64,000 nucleotides of DNA from Viola odorata (taxonomy: Eukaryota; Streptophyta; Magnoliopsida; Malpighiales; Violaceae). Location: positions 52,612,327-52,676,326 of the forward strand of contig OY829539.1 of assembly GCA_963691705.1 (NCBI GenBank). The letters run 5' to 3'. Of the stretch, positions 11,201 through 24,610 are shown in pieces. Position 1 is the first letter of the stretch, and each line of letters opens with the position of its first letter. The position numbers and the translations under genes were made by a program. The notes under the pieces are model-generated. The model saw nothing but the letters and a program-made list of their open reading frames with translations, had not been told where the DNA came from and made no database searches.

Positions 11201-14200
11201 TCAAATCCGCATCCGCTTGACATCACTTTCAGGAACACTCACATCACTTCCATTTCCCTCTTCTGAAGCAACAGCTTGCCGCTGTATTCGCAAAGACATA
11301 ACATATAAGCATCCTATCGACTCGTTCTGCAGAGTCACTAAATCCACAACAGCAGTTAAAACAAGCAAATAAACTTCCTATTCATTTTCGGTTTCTTACA
11401 CTGACAATGGTAAAGCAGATATTCGGGAACCAAAGGGATATCTCGTTAATGTGCGTTCAGCATCCCTTTTTATCTATCATTCTATCCTCTATAATGACAC
11501 AAATGGGAACTATACAGTCTGCACAATGTAATAATCTATACAGCCTCTAGTTTTAATTACTAATTCAGTTTTTAACAGACTTTCGAAGGTCAAAAATGTA
11601 TATACAAGTTCAAAATAAAATGCAGCATTTGTCTACTGCACTAACTTTAGCAAATGTGAACAGGTGTTTCAGCCATTGAATAGGGTTTCTAATAAATTTG
11701 AGAAATTCTTAGATTAACACATCTTATAAAATCATTCCAACTCTATGCAATCGCTGAAACATTATTTGCATATATGAAAGTTATCTTCATAAACAAACTC
11801 TAAAGTGCATATCCAAATAGTATTAGACTGTAGATATATGAAGATTGTTTCTAGAAGATTAATCATGATCCCTTCCAATTCTATAATTTCAACAATTTAG
11901 GAGTACCGTTACGTAGATCTATAGTAACTCTGACTCTTCAACTTGATTTCCTAGTCACATGCTTTTTCTTGTTCTTCCCCATTAGGCCGGCCATTACTCT
12001 TTTTTCTTTTCTGGAGAGCTTAATGTTTTCTTTTTTGGGGGTAACCAATTACATGAATGAAACTCCACTTAACAGAGCTGATGTAAGTGCTAGTCCAAAA
12101 CCTGATTTCCTAGTTACATGTCATTTTTGCCATTACTTGCTATGCTAAATGACAACAACAACCCTATGATCCTAAGCAGACCTCTTAAAATTACCCAGGC
12201 ATGGGTGTATTTTCAATACTATAAGAAAAGCACATGAATATTACAAAGCATTTCCCAATTTTGACTCAGAAGTTTAGAGAAGGACGAACATACTGTTTCA
12301 TCAGGAACCACGGCATATCTGACAGATGCTGACATCCAGGTTTTACCTGCACAGTGTACGAGCCCAATAAAAAACTAAAAGCATGCCAATAAACCTCTTC
12401 CCAAATCTACGCAATGCATATGGAAGGTTATAAAGAGAATATATCACCTGATGACAGATCAACAGCTGATGCTTTTATCTGTTGGCTGCCGGATCCATCA
12501 ACACTCAAAGCTCCAATGATCTTTGGCACATTACTAATGATGCAGAACAGGAAATCTAGTTTTAGTCATTAGCATACGAGTCTCTAAATTCTAATAATAG
12601 ATAACAATTATATTGTTTCATGTTAGTTTTCAGTTCCATCAGTTCTGTGAAGGTCAAGGCCATTTAAGTATTTTCCACAGACAAATGTAACAAAGTGATT
12701 TAATATGAGAATACGTTGTGAACAATTATGCAGATTTTGTTTCAACTAAGTAATGAATAATTTTGAGTCATAATCAATTGGAGAAAGTTGATGGGTTAAG
12801 AAGTATGGTAGAGTGAAGTTGGTAAACCCAAATGCTTATAGCCGTAGACAATCAATTTGATATAGATGTGCTGTTAACTGCTGATTTTTATGAAAGAATA
12901 TAACTGCTAGATTGTCTACCCGCAGAACCACCTTTTCAGTTTACTCACTGAAAATTAAGAATAACTGTTTCCATTTTCTTGAGATGAATACAAGTTATAC
13001 TGTTCAAAATCCTCCGCAAAAATGGTTACAAAACCCATTAATGTTCCCATTGATAAACAAGTACCACTAAGATTAAAAAACAAAAAAAAAATGTACCACC
13101 AAGATTAACAGATAGATGATCTACTACATGTTAAGAGTATCACGACAACTTATAGTTTTACTGCTGGTCCACTTTCATCAGCTAAAAATACTGAAATGAC
13201 ATCCTCCGCAAACTGCAGTGCTAGTCTGCTCATATAAGTTAAAATTGTTGCCATCAAACAGGATTTAGGATTGTCACCTCATTCATTCAATGCATCGCAA
13301 ATTATCTCAAAGACTCAAACTAGCCTATCACAAGGACATATACAGAGGTTCATCATCTCTCTCTTGAACTCAGTGTTATGTCAAAATGACAAGAAATGAT
13401 TAACAAAGTAAAGCAAAGACATCAAGCATGTTCATATTTATCCTAGTACCTGTCCATAGACTCTCCATGACCAAGCTGTCCATTTGTACCTCTTCCCCAA
13501 GAAAACACATTCTGTTTTTCAGTAATGGCGAGAGTGTGCCTCCATCCACATGAAATGTGAGATACTTTCTGCCATGAGCCAAATAGATATGCACATAAAG
13601 CAAAATGTCAGACTATGATTAAGCAGGAATTTCTGGGATAAATAGCAATTTTAGTACACTAGGACTATAAAGAAGAAAATCCCTACGGTACTGAACATCA
13701 TGTCATGTGCTATTTTAACAAATATTATGAGCTACAGCAACAAGAATGTACCTGGCCAAGGGGAAATTTAACTTGCACAGGGGAGCAATGATCTACACTG
13801 TCACCAACTCCAACCTGTCCAAACTGCATGAAAGAAAGACAAACAATTACAGGTGTTTCAATGAATACAAATAAATTGCATTCGAGGATCCTTCATTTTT
13901 GTCAGCAGAGAGAAATAGTTGTCCATAGCAGGAGGCCTATAGAAACTAAACCACCAATTTTTAAGGTGGACTAGCAAATGAGAATATGGACTGACATCAT
14001 TAAACAACGAGAGAATATACTGGTATTTTTTTCCTTACATAAATTGCAGTCTTATAGGCTTATAGGAACTAATCAATTCCTGTACAACATATGTAGTCTC
14101 TCAAAATGATATGGATAATATTCATTCATAGAGCACATGACTTGTTTTAAGGTGGTTGAAAGTACAAATGTAAGATGCTTGAAAATTCATGATAAATTCA

Positions 14201-14805
14201 AACTAACATGAAACTGCTACCAAAGTTAAATTGATAAGTTGAAATCAAATAGGACCAACTACAAACTACATGCACACAGTTGTTCTTTTTGCCACAGAAA
14301 AGATGATTGCCAACTAGAGCAAGCATAAAGCAATTTTTCCGATACCTCAACGAGTTGCATTCAGTACAAAAGAGAATATATCCATCTTAATCTTCAAATT
14401 ACTTTTTATGGAACTAGGCAGTTTTGATCTGCAGTTTCTTGAGGGAGCAAAACTTATATCCTAGTTGAAGAGTATCCACCACCGCACACATGCTAGTACT
14501 TGTATACTTGCAATTTTTCCTTTTCCTTTAAACATATTTTAGGCCATATTTCACTTGCAATGAGAGGGCAATGTTCCACCTTTCAAATACATTATTTGCG
14601 AGTTCCATTTTAGACAAATAAACCACCCAAAAGAAATGATTATAGAAAATTACAAAACTTTGTAAAATGAAAATGAAGTAGAAATTTATAACCTTATTCC
14701 ATCCCCAACCGTAAAGCTTTCCATCAGATGTGAGTGCCATAGTATGTCTCCATCCACCTGCTATCTGGAACAAATAGAGCAAAAGGCTAAAATACACTGG
14801 ACCTA

Positions 14806-14850
<45 letters not shown>

Positions 14851-17800
14851 CAAAAAGATAAACGGCATTATTTGTTTCTAGCAAGTCATGTTGTGAACAT
14901 AAGGAGCATCAGAAGGCCAAGTACAATAATCTGCTGAAAATAAGCCTAATTCTCTTTGCTGGCAATCAAAACTGAAATGTAAGCACAAACCTAAGACATG
15001 CCTTATAAGTCTGGAAGATTGAAAAATTAACGAAAAACGGGATAGTGAAATGGAAGAGAGAGATCTAGAAGTTTTAGAATCTATTATCTAAAGGCATTTA
15101 ACCCATGAAACCAGACAGTATCCAGTCATAATGGAAGAGATCAGATCACCTGAGAAATATCCTGCAAGGTTGTCAACTTATGAGGAGTAAGGTGATCTTC
15201 AAAGTCCCCATGGCCAAGTTGACCATATTTGCTCCACCCATAAGTATATAATTCACCAGAAGAAGAAATAGAAATTGTATGCCGCCATCCACAAGCAACC
15301 ATAGCCATCTTCTCACTCTGAAATGCACATAACAGGAACATTGTGTTTAGAGTAACATAAGAGAGGAAAGAAAGCAGGACTAGTGAAACTCAGTAGGTAC
15401 TAGGTATTACAAAAGCAAATGCATGGTTCTTTGTGTATGTGTTTTCACTAAATAATTGCACAAATTTCAAGACAAAAAATGTTGATAAAAATGTAGTCAT
15501 TAATTACGACTAAAAAAACATGTCATAAAAGAATAATGCCTCAAAGCAAAAGGTAAGGTAAGAGAATTAGGGATTAACTAACAACATTTCCATGTGATGT
15601 CATTTGTTAAAACTTGTGCCGTGCCTCAATAATCATTCTATATTGCTAGCAGTTTATCCCAGTGTCTGGATACTTCAAAGTGCCAGCGAGCTTAGCTGTG
15701 AAGCACCAGAACATAAACTAACACCCGATTATTTTGCATATACTAACAAAAAACTAGCACATGCAATCATCATCAGCTACTCGGGGAAAAACTGAAACAA
15801 GAGGATGCCCTAGCCCTACCATCCACATTGTTTGATCAAAAAGAAAAACCATCTATAAAATAGTTTGCTAAACGTAAGTGAAGACAGTCTCCAGCAGCTC
15901 TATACAGTCTCCCATTTCTATTTGCACCAAACTTAGCCTCTCATCAAATCACATCTGAACTTCTTGCGTGATCAGTTAAACCTATAACTTCAACCTTGAC
16001 ACTTAGACAAACTTAATGTATGCTAAACAAATGGGCTAAAACAGAAACAAGCTCGAGAAAAATGAAAACAGGAGAAATATTGTCTGCAGCACCCTTAAAT
16101 TTTTAAAAACTAATAAAACTAACAGTCATATGCAATAAATAGTACCAGAGCAACTTTCTCAGGAACTGAACGATCATTTCTGTCACCTAGGCCCAAATTT
16201 CCATATCGGCCCCAACCCCATCCATAGAGCTCTCCATTTTGAGTGAGAGCTGCAGTATGTTCAGCCCCAGCAGCAACCATTTTGATCGGTACTCCCTGCA
16301 AGAGTGGAACATGTCAATGCACTCCATACATGACTAGTAATAGACATGTATATGTATTCACTTGCATAGTTACATTTAAGTTGTATTGCTAATATTCACA
16401 AAGGAATATTCAGTAGGGTTCTTCTGAAATAACTTTAGAATGTTATCAATTTGGGATGGTCAGATTTGTTAACCCTCTTCAATTTCTAGGATCAAAGTTT
16501 GCTGAGAGGCTGCCACAAACTTTGCTCCTTTTGTTAACCCCCTCCCCAGAACCCAAACCAATAGGCCTTCATGGAATTGAATTATATTTCCACTCTTTCC
16601 AGCTTTATCTTTTGTGGTTTTACAAAGAGTAGAACTGTAGAATCTACAACCTATCACTACATATCCAAATCCCACACCAGTAACCTTAGTGACCTTCAGC
16701 TTTATTTGAAAAGATTTTAAAGCAATAAAGGTGCTAATGTCTTAAAGGGAGGGCTTTATTCAGGTTCAATAAGTGAAGATCAAACTGGAAAAATATTGGC
16801 ATAAACAAGTAAGAACGTATTAGTAAAATAGTATTGGCATAAACAAATAGATATGTACGTACTACAGATGCATCACTTAAAACAGACAATTATGTACCTG
16901 AAACGCTTGAACTTTTTGAGGCACTAAAGAGTCTTCGGTGGTACCAAGACCAAGTTGACCATTTTGATTCCGTCCCCAGCTAAGTAGATACAGTAGAGTT
17001 AAAAATAATAAATTTATCAGAAGGTTTTCCACACAAATCAAGAACCAGTTAGAAACTCAGAGGGAATTCACCAAAATGATCATCAAAATAGTAGGCATGT
17101 ACATTGAGCAAACAAGGAAGTCCCTTGATGCATTGTTACAGACAGATATAATCATTGAATGCATTGTTACAGACAGATATAATCATTGAATAGAAAGATA
17201 TTGACCATGAAGCAAAGCCATGGCAGCACATTTTCACACAAGGAATTGAACTGTTCCTTTGACCCAACTACATGACATCAGTCAAATGAAACGCAAGAGA
17301 GACCTCCTCAAGTTCTCATAATTGTAATAAAAAGTACAGCATATTGGATCACAACTACAGCTTGCACAACTACAAACAATAATGCAGTAAGGACAAATTT
17401 AACCTCCAATATGACCAATAAAAAATGCAACACTACACATCGCAAAGTACTATACAAGCTATGTCACACTGAGTAAATCGATATTGGCATCAATCAACTC
17501 TTGGAGGCAAGAAAGATAGAAATAGCCAACTAACCTTTGCACCTCGCCTTCAGTTGTCACTGCCAAACAATGACTGTCCCCACAAGCAATTTGTTTTATC
17601 CTTACACCATGTAATGCTTTAATTGGCAGAGGGGTAAACAAATCACTAGAATTTCCATGGCCTAACCTCCCAAAATCTCCCCTGGAAAAGTAGATCATGC
17701 GCAAAATGTTACAGGCTACACATAACTCCAAAATGAAGGATGAACCCTAATCAACTGAACAATACCAATAATGCACACCAATCAGACACGAAGATGCAAA

Positions 17801-19930
17801 CTGCCAAAGCTTTAGCAACATGAAATGAACTACAGGAAAACAATATCACGTGGCACATTTTTCTTGTTGGATACTCATACTGTACGCTATTTGTATGTAA
17901 TCAGAAAAAAACGCATGCCAAGCAATCAAAGCAATGCTTACACTTCTGACTTGCTCTTCCAACAAACGTAACATGACAATATTAGGCCATTACAAAACCC
18001 ACATGCATGCAAAAATCAATAATGAGAAATGGTCTGTGATGATGAGGACATGCTATCATCTATACCTTTTCTTCCAAAATCAAACTAAGACTTTTGATTA
18101 TCCTATTAATTGATAGATCAAAGCTTAGTTCTCTTGTGTTAAACCACATAAGAAGCTCTAACAATCATCTTTATCCACTTACCGTGGCATGGCATTGCAT
18201 TCTAGAAAGGAAAAGCAATATACAGCCTGCCTCCTAAACATTAATTTATAATTTCCAGTAACTTGAGTATAACTAGTGAACAGAACTCCATTAACTATTT
18301 CATTAAATGCGCAACAGGTTGATAAAGCATTCCACTCAATCAAGTCCCCAAAATTGATGAATTTGGTCTTCAAAATTCAAAAGGAACATAATTCCACCTG
18401 CATACTGCAGCAAATCAATGAAATCTATGCATTGTCCTGTTCAACACGAATATAGTTTCACCTAGATATTGCATAGGAATACCACAAATTGAGATTCATG
18501 CTTATTTATGTTGTGGACATTAGTATAAACATTATGAGACATCAAAATTCCATCAAGTAATCCTACAACAAACCAATTTGTTTAAATAGCATTAGTTGCA
18601 ATTGAAGGGCCACACAACCAACAAAAAAAAGGAATGTAAAAGACCAAAGTAGAAGATGAAGAACAAACCATCCCCAACTATAGACCTCCTTGAGCGATTC
18701 AGAATAAGCAATTGTATGATCAGCACCACAGGTTAAGGATACTATTTCATGGCCATCCAATGAACTCAATTGTGTAGGATAAAGCCGATCTTCAGCATCC
18801 CCATGACCTAACTGCCCATCCTCTCCTCGTCCCCACGAGCAAATAATGTTTCCAGCTGTAAATTATAAAAAAAATTCATTACTGTCTAACTGATCCCAAT
18901 AAACAAAGTAAGCATTAGAATGAACAGGAAGAAAGAACAAATAACAAAACCTACTACTAACACTTGAACATGTAATCAAGGCACCTAAGGTTTCAACCGG
19001 AGCAACTAGGTCTCGTCCAAAATTATGAGAAGTAAAATCAGGGAATAGATGTGGAGAATGATGTAGGAGACCCACATTGGTGATGCAGAAAGTTGGTTTG
19101 GCAACTTAATATACTGGTTCCCCTAAATATGGAAATGCAACGCAACATTTTAGTTCAGCTCACTTTCTAAAATGTGGATTATGAATTTCATATTTGCTAA
19201 CCCTCCCCCATTTCTTTGTTCTTTCCTTTCTTGTAACTTCATTCAGTAATGGTTCATTCTAGTCTATCTCTCACATGGGTAACAAATCAACTGGGATCAC
19301 TATTTCCTCACCAACTCATAATGGTTGACAGTCAATGATAAGCAAACAGTCACTGCCGGCATTCATCAAGGCACAAAGACAAGACAGTGACCCAGAAACA
19401 GTAACATGAACTAGCCCTGCATCCCGGCGGCTCTACTGAATTTTTCACTTCCAAAAAACATCCGGTAGAGTTTACAAAACGAAAATGCTCTCATAACTGA
19501 AAACCCCACTGCATTGTAGTGATGTTGTTTGTTGGGAGAAAAAAGAATCAGCCTGAGCATGTTACTGTTGAGAGATGCTCTCGTAACCAAAAACCCTATT
19601 TGTTGGGAGACAAAGAAGCAGCTAAGATCATAACGATAACGACACTAAATGAACAAATTCCAAAGCATTACTCTTCACAACGATGACCACCCTAAAACAA
19701 CAAAACCATTTTTTCCCATTTTCCGATTCAGATGCAAGTGCAGAAATTTAATTAAAACATACAAGTACAAGACACATACAGAGAAGAGCGACAGAGTGAC
19801 TGGCACCAGCTGAAATGAGAAGAACACGGCGCGGTGGAGCTGAGACGTCACTGCAACGCACTTCCTCCTCCTTCCCCGCCATTACTACTCTATCTTCTCC
19901 TCCTCCTCCTCGTCCACCCCTTTTTTTCAT
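11201..19930 (-). CDS. UVR8: UVR8, UV-B photoreceptor (12 exons)
   Basis: A seven-bladed RCC1-repeat beta-propeller that absorbs UV-B through tryptophans, monomerises and binds COP1. Exons (minus): 19780-19930, 18669-18855, 17535-17681, 16898-16979, 16146-16295, 15150-15317, 14693-14764, 13752-13823, 13450-13568, 12448-12533, 12294-12346, 11201-11281. All close in frame. The first ATG gives 455 aa. The in-frame ATG at 19882 (MAGKEEEV) gives 439 aa, close to the 440 aa of Arabidopsis UVR8, and is the more likely start. Counting from it, the three GWRHT motifs place tryptophans at 234, 284 and 336, matching Arabidopsis W233, W285 and W337. The C-terminus ends [13 protein letters not shown] and keeps the Val-Pro COP1-binding motif. 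The exon 5/6 junction loop (VALSEKM) is two residues shorter than in Arabidopsis. The protein looks functional. Confidence 0.94.
14808..14848. repeat. (TA)n microsatellite in a UVR8 intron
   Basis: An uninterrupted TA tract of about 40 bp in the intron between exons 6 and 7 of UVR8. Confidence 0.95.
17130..17191. repeat. Perfect 31-bp tandem duplication in a UVR8 intron
   Basis: The 31-bp unit starting GCATTGTTACAGACAG occurs twice, head to tail and without mismatch, in the intron between exons 3 and 4 of UVR8. This suggests a recent duplication. Confidence 0.95.
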
Positions 19931-20889
19931 TTACCGAAAAATAATAGAGTAACAAAGTCAAAAGGAAGGAGAGTGAAAGACGCGCGAGCAGTGAAGTTGT
20001 AATGAATGAGATTAATCAGAGGGTTGGTGAAGCGTCAATAACTTTATAGGGACAGAGAGAGACTGGATCATGTACCATTCCGTGAAGGAGGAGAAATTAA
20101 TTAGCAACGTCTAATCAAATCAATCTTCATAAGTGAGCAGCAGAGCATCGCTGTTGATTGGCAGACGGACCCCGGACCCCCCAAATTTCACCTCTCCCAG
20201 CAGTTTCTCTAGGCTTCTAGAACTACCCTCTTCTCCACCACACAATCTTTCCATTTCTTTTTCCTTTGTTTCTCCTCCCTCCACTTTTTTTTCCAATTGA
20301 GTTCATAGATTTTTAGATATTTCAACTTATCCTAGTCCCTTCGATTGGTAACATTGGCTCAATTTTTTAAGATTACATTTGATATTAGCGACTGCACATT
20401 TAGTTCGTTGTCCTAATTTTTATTATTTATAAGATTAAAGTATAGAGTATGTATCTTTATGTGAAAAAATATACATTTTTTAAATTGCATTACCTATTTT
20501 ATTAACTTTTATTTATTTAAATACACGTATCATTTTATTATATAAAAGAGAGGGCCTAAAATCTTATGAAAGGAAAAAATTCTGTTTAATGTTCTAAATT
20601 TAACAAAAGAATGTATCATAGAAAATTAATGGTTGTCACTAGAAAGAGAACACGAGATTAGATAAACCATACGCGGAGGTATTTATTTCTTAAACAGTAT
20701 GAACTATCGTAAAATTCTTGCCAATTTACTGAGGCAAGTCTTTAATTCTCCGAATCAAATTCATATTAACGACTGAAAGAAGTGAGCATGATTAATTGCA
20801 CAATTAAATCACGTCATATTTTTCATTCAGTTTGCAATTATTTTCAAAAATAAAAAATAAATCTCAATTACTTGTTTCTTTTTTAAAGC
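19931..20889. other. UVR8 5' flank and intergenic DNA
   Basis: Holds the UVR8 promoter and 5' leader, with C/T-rich tracts near 20220-20290, then AT-rich DNA. No gene or clear repeat is seen before the duplicated RBFA block. Confidence 0.5.
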
Positions 20890-21579
20890 ACTAACCATTC
20901 AATCTACGAAACCAAATGCATGGTGAATACAAGAAAGTGAAAATGGTAGCAAAGCAAATACAATGAGAGCTCTCCAATATGCTTTTATTGGATAAGGTTT
21001 TACGGTACGTCATCTTTTCAGAAGCTGTTTTGGGAGCTGACAAGTATCTCTCTTCTCTCACCACGATTAATGGCGTAGTTGTCTCTGGAGACTTGCAGGT
21101 AACTATTTAGAGAAAGAAAAATTGTTCTCTAACTTTTGTTGTGGGTGATTTCTTGTGTTGTGTTGTGTTATAGGTGGTGAAAGTGTATGCATCGATTTTT
21201 GGTGATGAGAGAGGGAGAGAGGTTGCAATTGCGGGGTTGAAGTCGAAATCTAAGTATGTAAGGAGAGAATTGGAGAGAAAAATGAAGTTGTGGTTGACTC
21301 CTGACATAAGGTTTATGGAAGATGAGTCTCTAGAAGGGGCAGCCGGGTAAAAATCACTTAATACCAAATAGTTTTTTTTCTTCTACTTTTGTGTTTCAGT
21401 AACTGATACTGATATTGTTGGGGTTACTGTTTCAGGTGATTGCGATTTTGGATAGAATTAAAGTTGAGCAGGAGGATGATGAACATGTGGATGATGAGGT
21501 CTCGGAGCCATCTGATTCACTAGGAGATGAAGATTGGGTGGGTGATGATCTTAATGAGGACATTATCTATGTGAAGTAG
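20890..21579 (+). pseudogene. RBFA pseudogene, copy 1 (5'-truncated)
   Basis: Relic of a chloroplast ribosome-binding factor A gene (30S maturation). The first exon begins mid-gene near 20890 and reads through VAKQIQ, a TGA, then the conserved LGADKYLSSLTTI and GDLQ, and a retained intron (GTAACTATTT from about 21100). The second exon encodes VVKVYASIFGDERGREVAI. It is broken by a 1-bp deletion near 21333 (GAAGGGG where copy 2 has GAGAGGGG). After another intron, the third exon runs VIAILDRIK to a DIIYVK C-terminus with stop at 21577-21579. The retained introns show it arose by DNA duplication, not reverse transcription. Breaks: 5' truncation, TGA, frameshift. Confidence 0.82.
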
Positions 21580-21699
21580 TTGCATTTGGAGTAGCTTGGC
21601 ATTTGCATTGTTTGTTGCTAACGATGACCAAGATTGTTCAGAGATTAATTTTGCTTTGATATTTCTTTACATTATGTATGATTTTGGTAGTTGATTACA

Positions 21700-22350
21700 G
21701 TCGTCTCCACATGAAATTCTCAAAATATCCACACAAGCTTTACCCATGTATCAGACATCACGAAATAACAACTGGATATCTCCACAAAAGAGAATACCCG
21801 AAGAAGAAGAAATAGCAAAAGCCGGCCTATGAAGGTAGGGAATGAGAATGATGGAATAATGTGTTTGTATCCTACTATTAGGAATTGATATTTTGCATTT
21901 CCTATTTATTTGATATTTGATATATAATATAATTTATTGATGATAATATTCCGCCAAATTGATGTTAGTTTAAGTATCAATGAGCTCGTAGCTCAATAAC
22001 ACTTCTAACAAAATGGGGAGAGCAAAATATCGAGTTCGAATCACCTTGTCATTAACATTTTTAATCAAATATTATTTAAACACATGCAACAAGAATTTAA
22101 TTTATTTAACAGATGTAAAACATAATTATTTTTTATTTCCCCTAACTCACCATTGGCCACAAAACAATCAACATGTAGCTTTTTTTTTTACTATTAGTTT
22201 TCAAAATTTCAAGATTATAGGAATAGTCGGGTTCCAGCCCAATGGTTTTTACTGAAATAAATTCTAACCCGCGACGCACCGTTTTGTCAACCGTCTCCAT
22301 ATAAAATTTCCAAAATATCCTCATAAGTTTTACCCGTGTATCACACATCC
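21700..22350. repeat. Duplicated flanking block, copy 1
   Basis: Sequence 3' of RBFA copy 1 that recurs after copy 2 (about 23655-24610) and again at about 25930-26740. Marker strings shared by all three are TTTGATATTTGATATATAAT, ACTCACCATTGGCC and TCAAAATTT. It contains the tRNA-like segment described separately. Confidence 0.8.
21982..22060 (+). repeat. tRNA-like (SINE-type) segment, copy A
   Basis: Contains a box A-like TAGCTCAATAAC and, 45 nt downstream, a box B-like GTTCGAATC, the spacing of an internal RNA polymerase III promoter. Copies at 23940-24020 and 26360-26440 sit in the paralogous blocks. This is therefore one element duplicated with the block, not three insertions. No poly-A end or target-site duplication was found. 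Confidence 0.4.
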
Positions 22351-22354
22351 ACAA

Positions 22355-22560
22355 ATGGTTTTAGTCTCGCTTCTTTAGGAAATTCTATCATGGAAGCTAA
22401 TGTGGCTAGCGCATCTGCAATGCGAACTGATTTTGTGCTCTTGGCAAGAAAGTGTACGTAACTTTGTCAAAGCATTTTGCCAACTCCTCTTTGTACTCCA
22501 GATAATGCTTTATCTCACTCCACCAAGCGAATAAGTTAAAAGCGAGCTATCCCTACCCAA
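22355..22560 (-). pseudogene. Ty3/gypsy RNase H fragment
   Basis: The minus strand encodes VTYTFLPRAQNQFA, then after a small frame-breaking insertion ADALATLASMIEF. This is the classic C-terminal end of plant Ty3/gypsy RNase H. It interrupts the duplicated block between RBFA copies 1 and 2. No LTRs are visible nearby. Confidence 0.65.
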
Positions 22561-22706
22561 GTAGGTGATGCAACAATAAGTGCCCACCTTTGAAAGCTTT
22601 CTTCTTTACGAGTTGAGTACCTGCTCCCCGGATATCCCACCAAATAGAATTCCCGAAGAAGAAGAAGGAGCTGAAGTCGACCTACAAGCTTCAATCCTGC
22701 ACAACA

Positions 22707-23543
22707 ATGCCCACCGTACCCCATCACCATCTCCATACACACCAGCCGCTCCTAACATCCCACCATAATTCTCCTCCAATCACAGCAATCCAGTCCATCT
22801 CCTTCCCTATCTGTACCTTAAAATCAATGTTACCATCTCACCTTAGAACTAACCATTCAATATATGGAACCACGATAAAATGCATGGCGAATCTAAGAAG
22901 AGTGAAAATGGTAGCTAAGCAAATACAATGAGAGCTCTTCGATATATTTTTATCGAATAAGGTTTTACAATATGTTGTCCTTCCAGAAGCTGCTTTGGGA
23001 GCTGACAAGTATCTCTCTTCTCTCACCACAATTAGCGACGTCGTCGTCTTTGGAGACTTGCAGGTAACTATTTAGAGAAAGAAAAATTGTTCTCTAACTT
23101 TTGTTGTGGTTGATTTCTTGTGTTGTGCTATGTTATAAGTGGTGAAAGTGTATGTATCAATTTTTGGTGATGAGAGAGGGAGAGAGGTTGCAATTGCGGG
23201 GTTGAAGTCGAAATCTAAGTATGTGAGGAGCGAATTGGGGAGAAGAATGAAGTTGCGGTTGACTCCTAAGATAAGGTTTATGGAAGATGAGTCTCTAGAG
23301 AGGGGCAACCGGGTAAAAATCACTTAATACCAAATAGTTTTTTTTTCTACTTTTGTGTTTCAGTAGCTGATACAGATATTGTTGGGGTTACTATTTCAAG
23401 TGGTTGCGATTTTGGATAGAATTAAAGCTGAGCAGGAGGATGGTGAACATATGGATAATGAGGTCTCGGAGCCATCTGATTCACTCGGAGATGAAGATTG
23501 GGTGGGTGATGATCCCGATGAGCACATTATCTATGTGAAGTAG
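22707..23543 (+). pseudogene. RBFA pseudogene, copy 2 (nearly full length)
   Basis: Most complete relic of a chloroplast ribosome-binding factor A gene. It starts with a His-rich transit-peptide-like leader (MPTVPHHHLHTHQPLL), then IKCMANLRRVKMVAKQIQ, and is stopped by TGA at about 22929. Beyond the stop the frame continues through VLPEAALGADKYLSS to GDLQ and a donor GTAACT. The second exon encodes VVKVYVSIFGDERGREVAI; its acceptor has changed from TAGGTG to TAAGTG. The third exon acceptor is also altered (TTTCAAG). The C-terminus HIIYVK with stop at 23541-23543 is conserved. The TGA falls where functional RBFA has Arg, and copy 1 has the same TGA, so the gene was already dead before duplication. 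Not expected to give a functional protein. Confidence 0.85.
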
Positions 23544-23654
23544 TTTCATTTGGAGTAGCTTGGCATTTGCATTGTTTGTTGCTAACAATGACCAAGATTA
23601 TTCAAATGTTAGTTTTGCTTTGATGTTCTTTACATTATGTATGATTTTGGTAGC

Positions 23655-24610
23655 TGATTGTCAACCGTCACCGTATGAAATTCTCAAAATATCATCACAA
23701 GCTTTACCCGTGTATCACACATCATGAAACAACTAGATATCCCCACGAAAGAGAATACCAGAAGAAGAAGCAGCAAAAGCCGACCTATGGAGGTAGGGAA
23801 TGGGAATGATGGAATAATGTGTTTGTATCCTACCATTAGGAATTGATATTTTGCATTTCCTATTTATTTGATATTTGATATATAATATGATTTGTTGATG
23901 ATAATATTCCGCCAAATTGATGTTAGGTTAACTATCAATGAGCTCGTAGCTCAATAACACTTCCTACAAAATGGGGAGAGTAAGATATCAAGTTCGAATC
24001 ACCTTGTCATTAATATTTTTAATTAAATATTCTTTAAGCACATGAGATGCAACATCTAACGAGACACCCCCTTAATCTGAAATGGCAGCCCCTGCCGATA
24101 GGGGAGGTCAAGGCCAACACGGGAACTGGTCTGGGATTTATCGCAAGGGACACTAGGGGTGGGTCGGTGTTCTCGGGGGCAGTTTTCCTTCCGCACAGGA
24201 TGGATGCGCAGACAGCGGAGGCCTTGGCGCTAAGAGATGCCATTACGCAAGCCCGACAATGAGGGTGTGATGTGTGATAGGATTATCGTTGAGTCGGACT
24301 TCCTGCTGAATATCCTAGCTCTGACTAATGGAGACCTCCAGCTAAACTATACAGGGTTAGTGCTAGAGAAGGTCGCTGGGTTGGCGTCTACTTTTACTAG
24401 TTGCTCGTTTGTGCATATTAGACGAACTATGAAAATCTCAGCTTATGAGTTGGGCCAATTTGCTTTGATTTCCGGTTTAGCAAATATTTGGGTTGGGGAA
24501 TGCTCCGAGGTGATCACGCCTTTTGTACTTGCTGATTTAAATTAGTCAATTCCACCTTACTTTTAAAAAAATTTAATTTGTTTAACATATGTAAAACATA
24601 ATTATTTTAG
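23655..24610. repeat. Duplicated flanking block, copy 2 (left part)
   Basis: Matches 21700-22120 in order and orientation, including the tRNA-like segment at 23940-24020. An RNase H-like pseudogene (24047-24545) and a TIR element (24611-25923) have been inserted into it. The block resumes at about 25930. Confidence 0.75.
24047..24545 (+). pseudogene. RNase H-like (RVT_3) retroelement relic
   Basis: Reads WQPLPIGEVKANTGTG, FIARDTRGGSVFSGAVF and MDAQTAEALALRDAI. After a frameshift near 24255 it continues in another frame with DRIIVESDFLLNI, FTSCSFVHIRRTMK and ITPFVLADLN. This order is typical of the RVT_3 RNase H domain at the end of plant non-LTR retroelements or of free-standing copies. The N-terminal Asp region is poorly preserved, so it is inactive. 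It starts abruptly inside the duplicated block. Confidence 0.72.
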
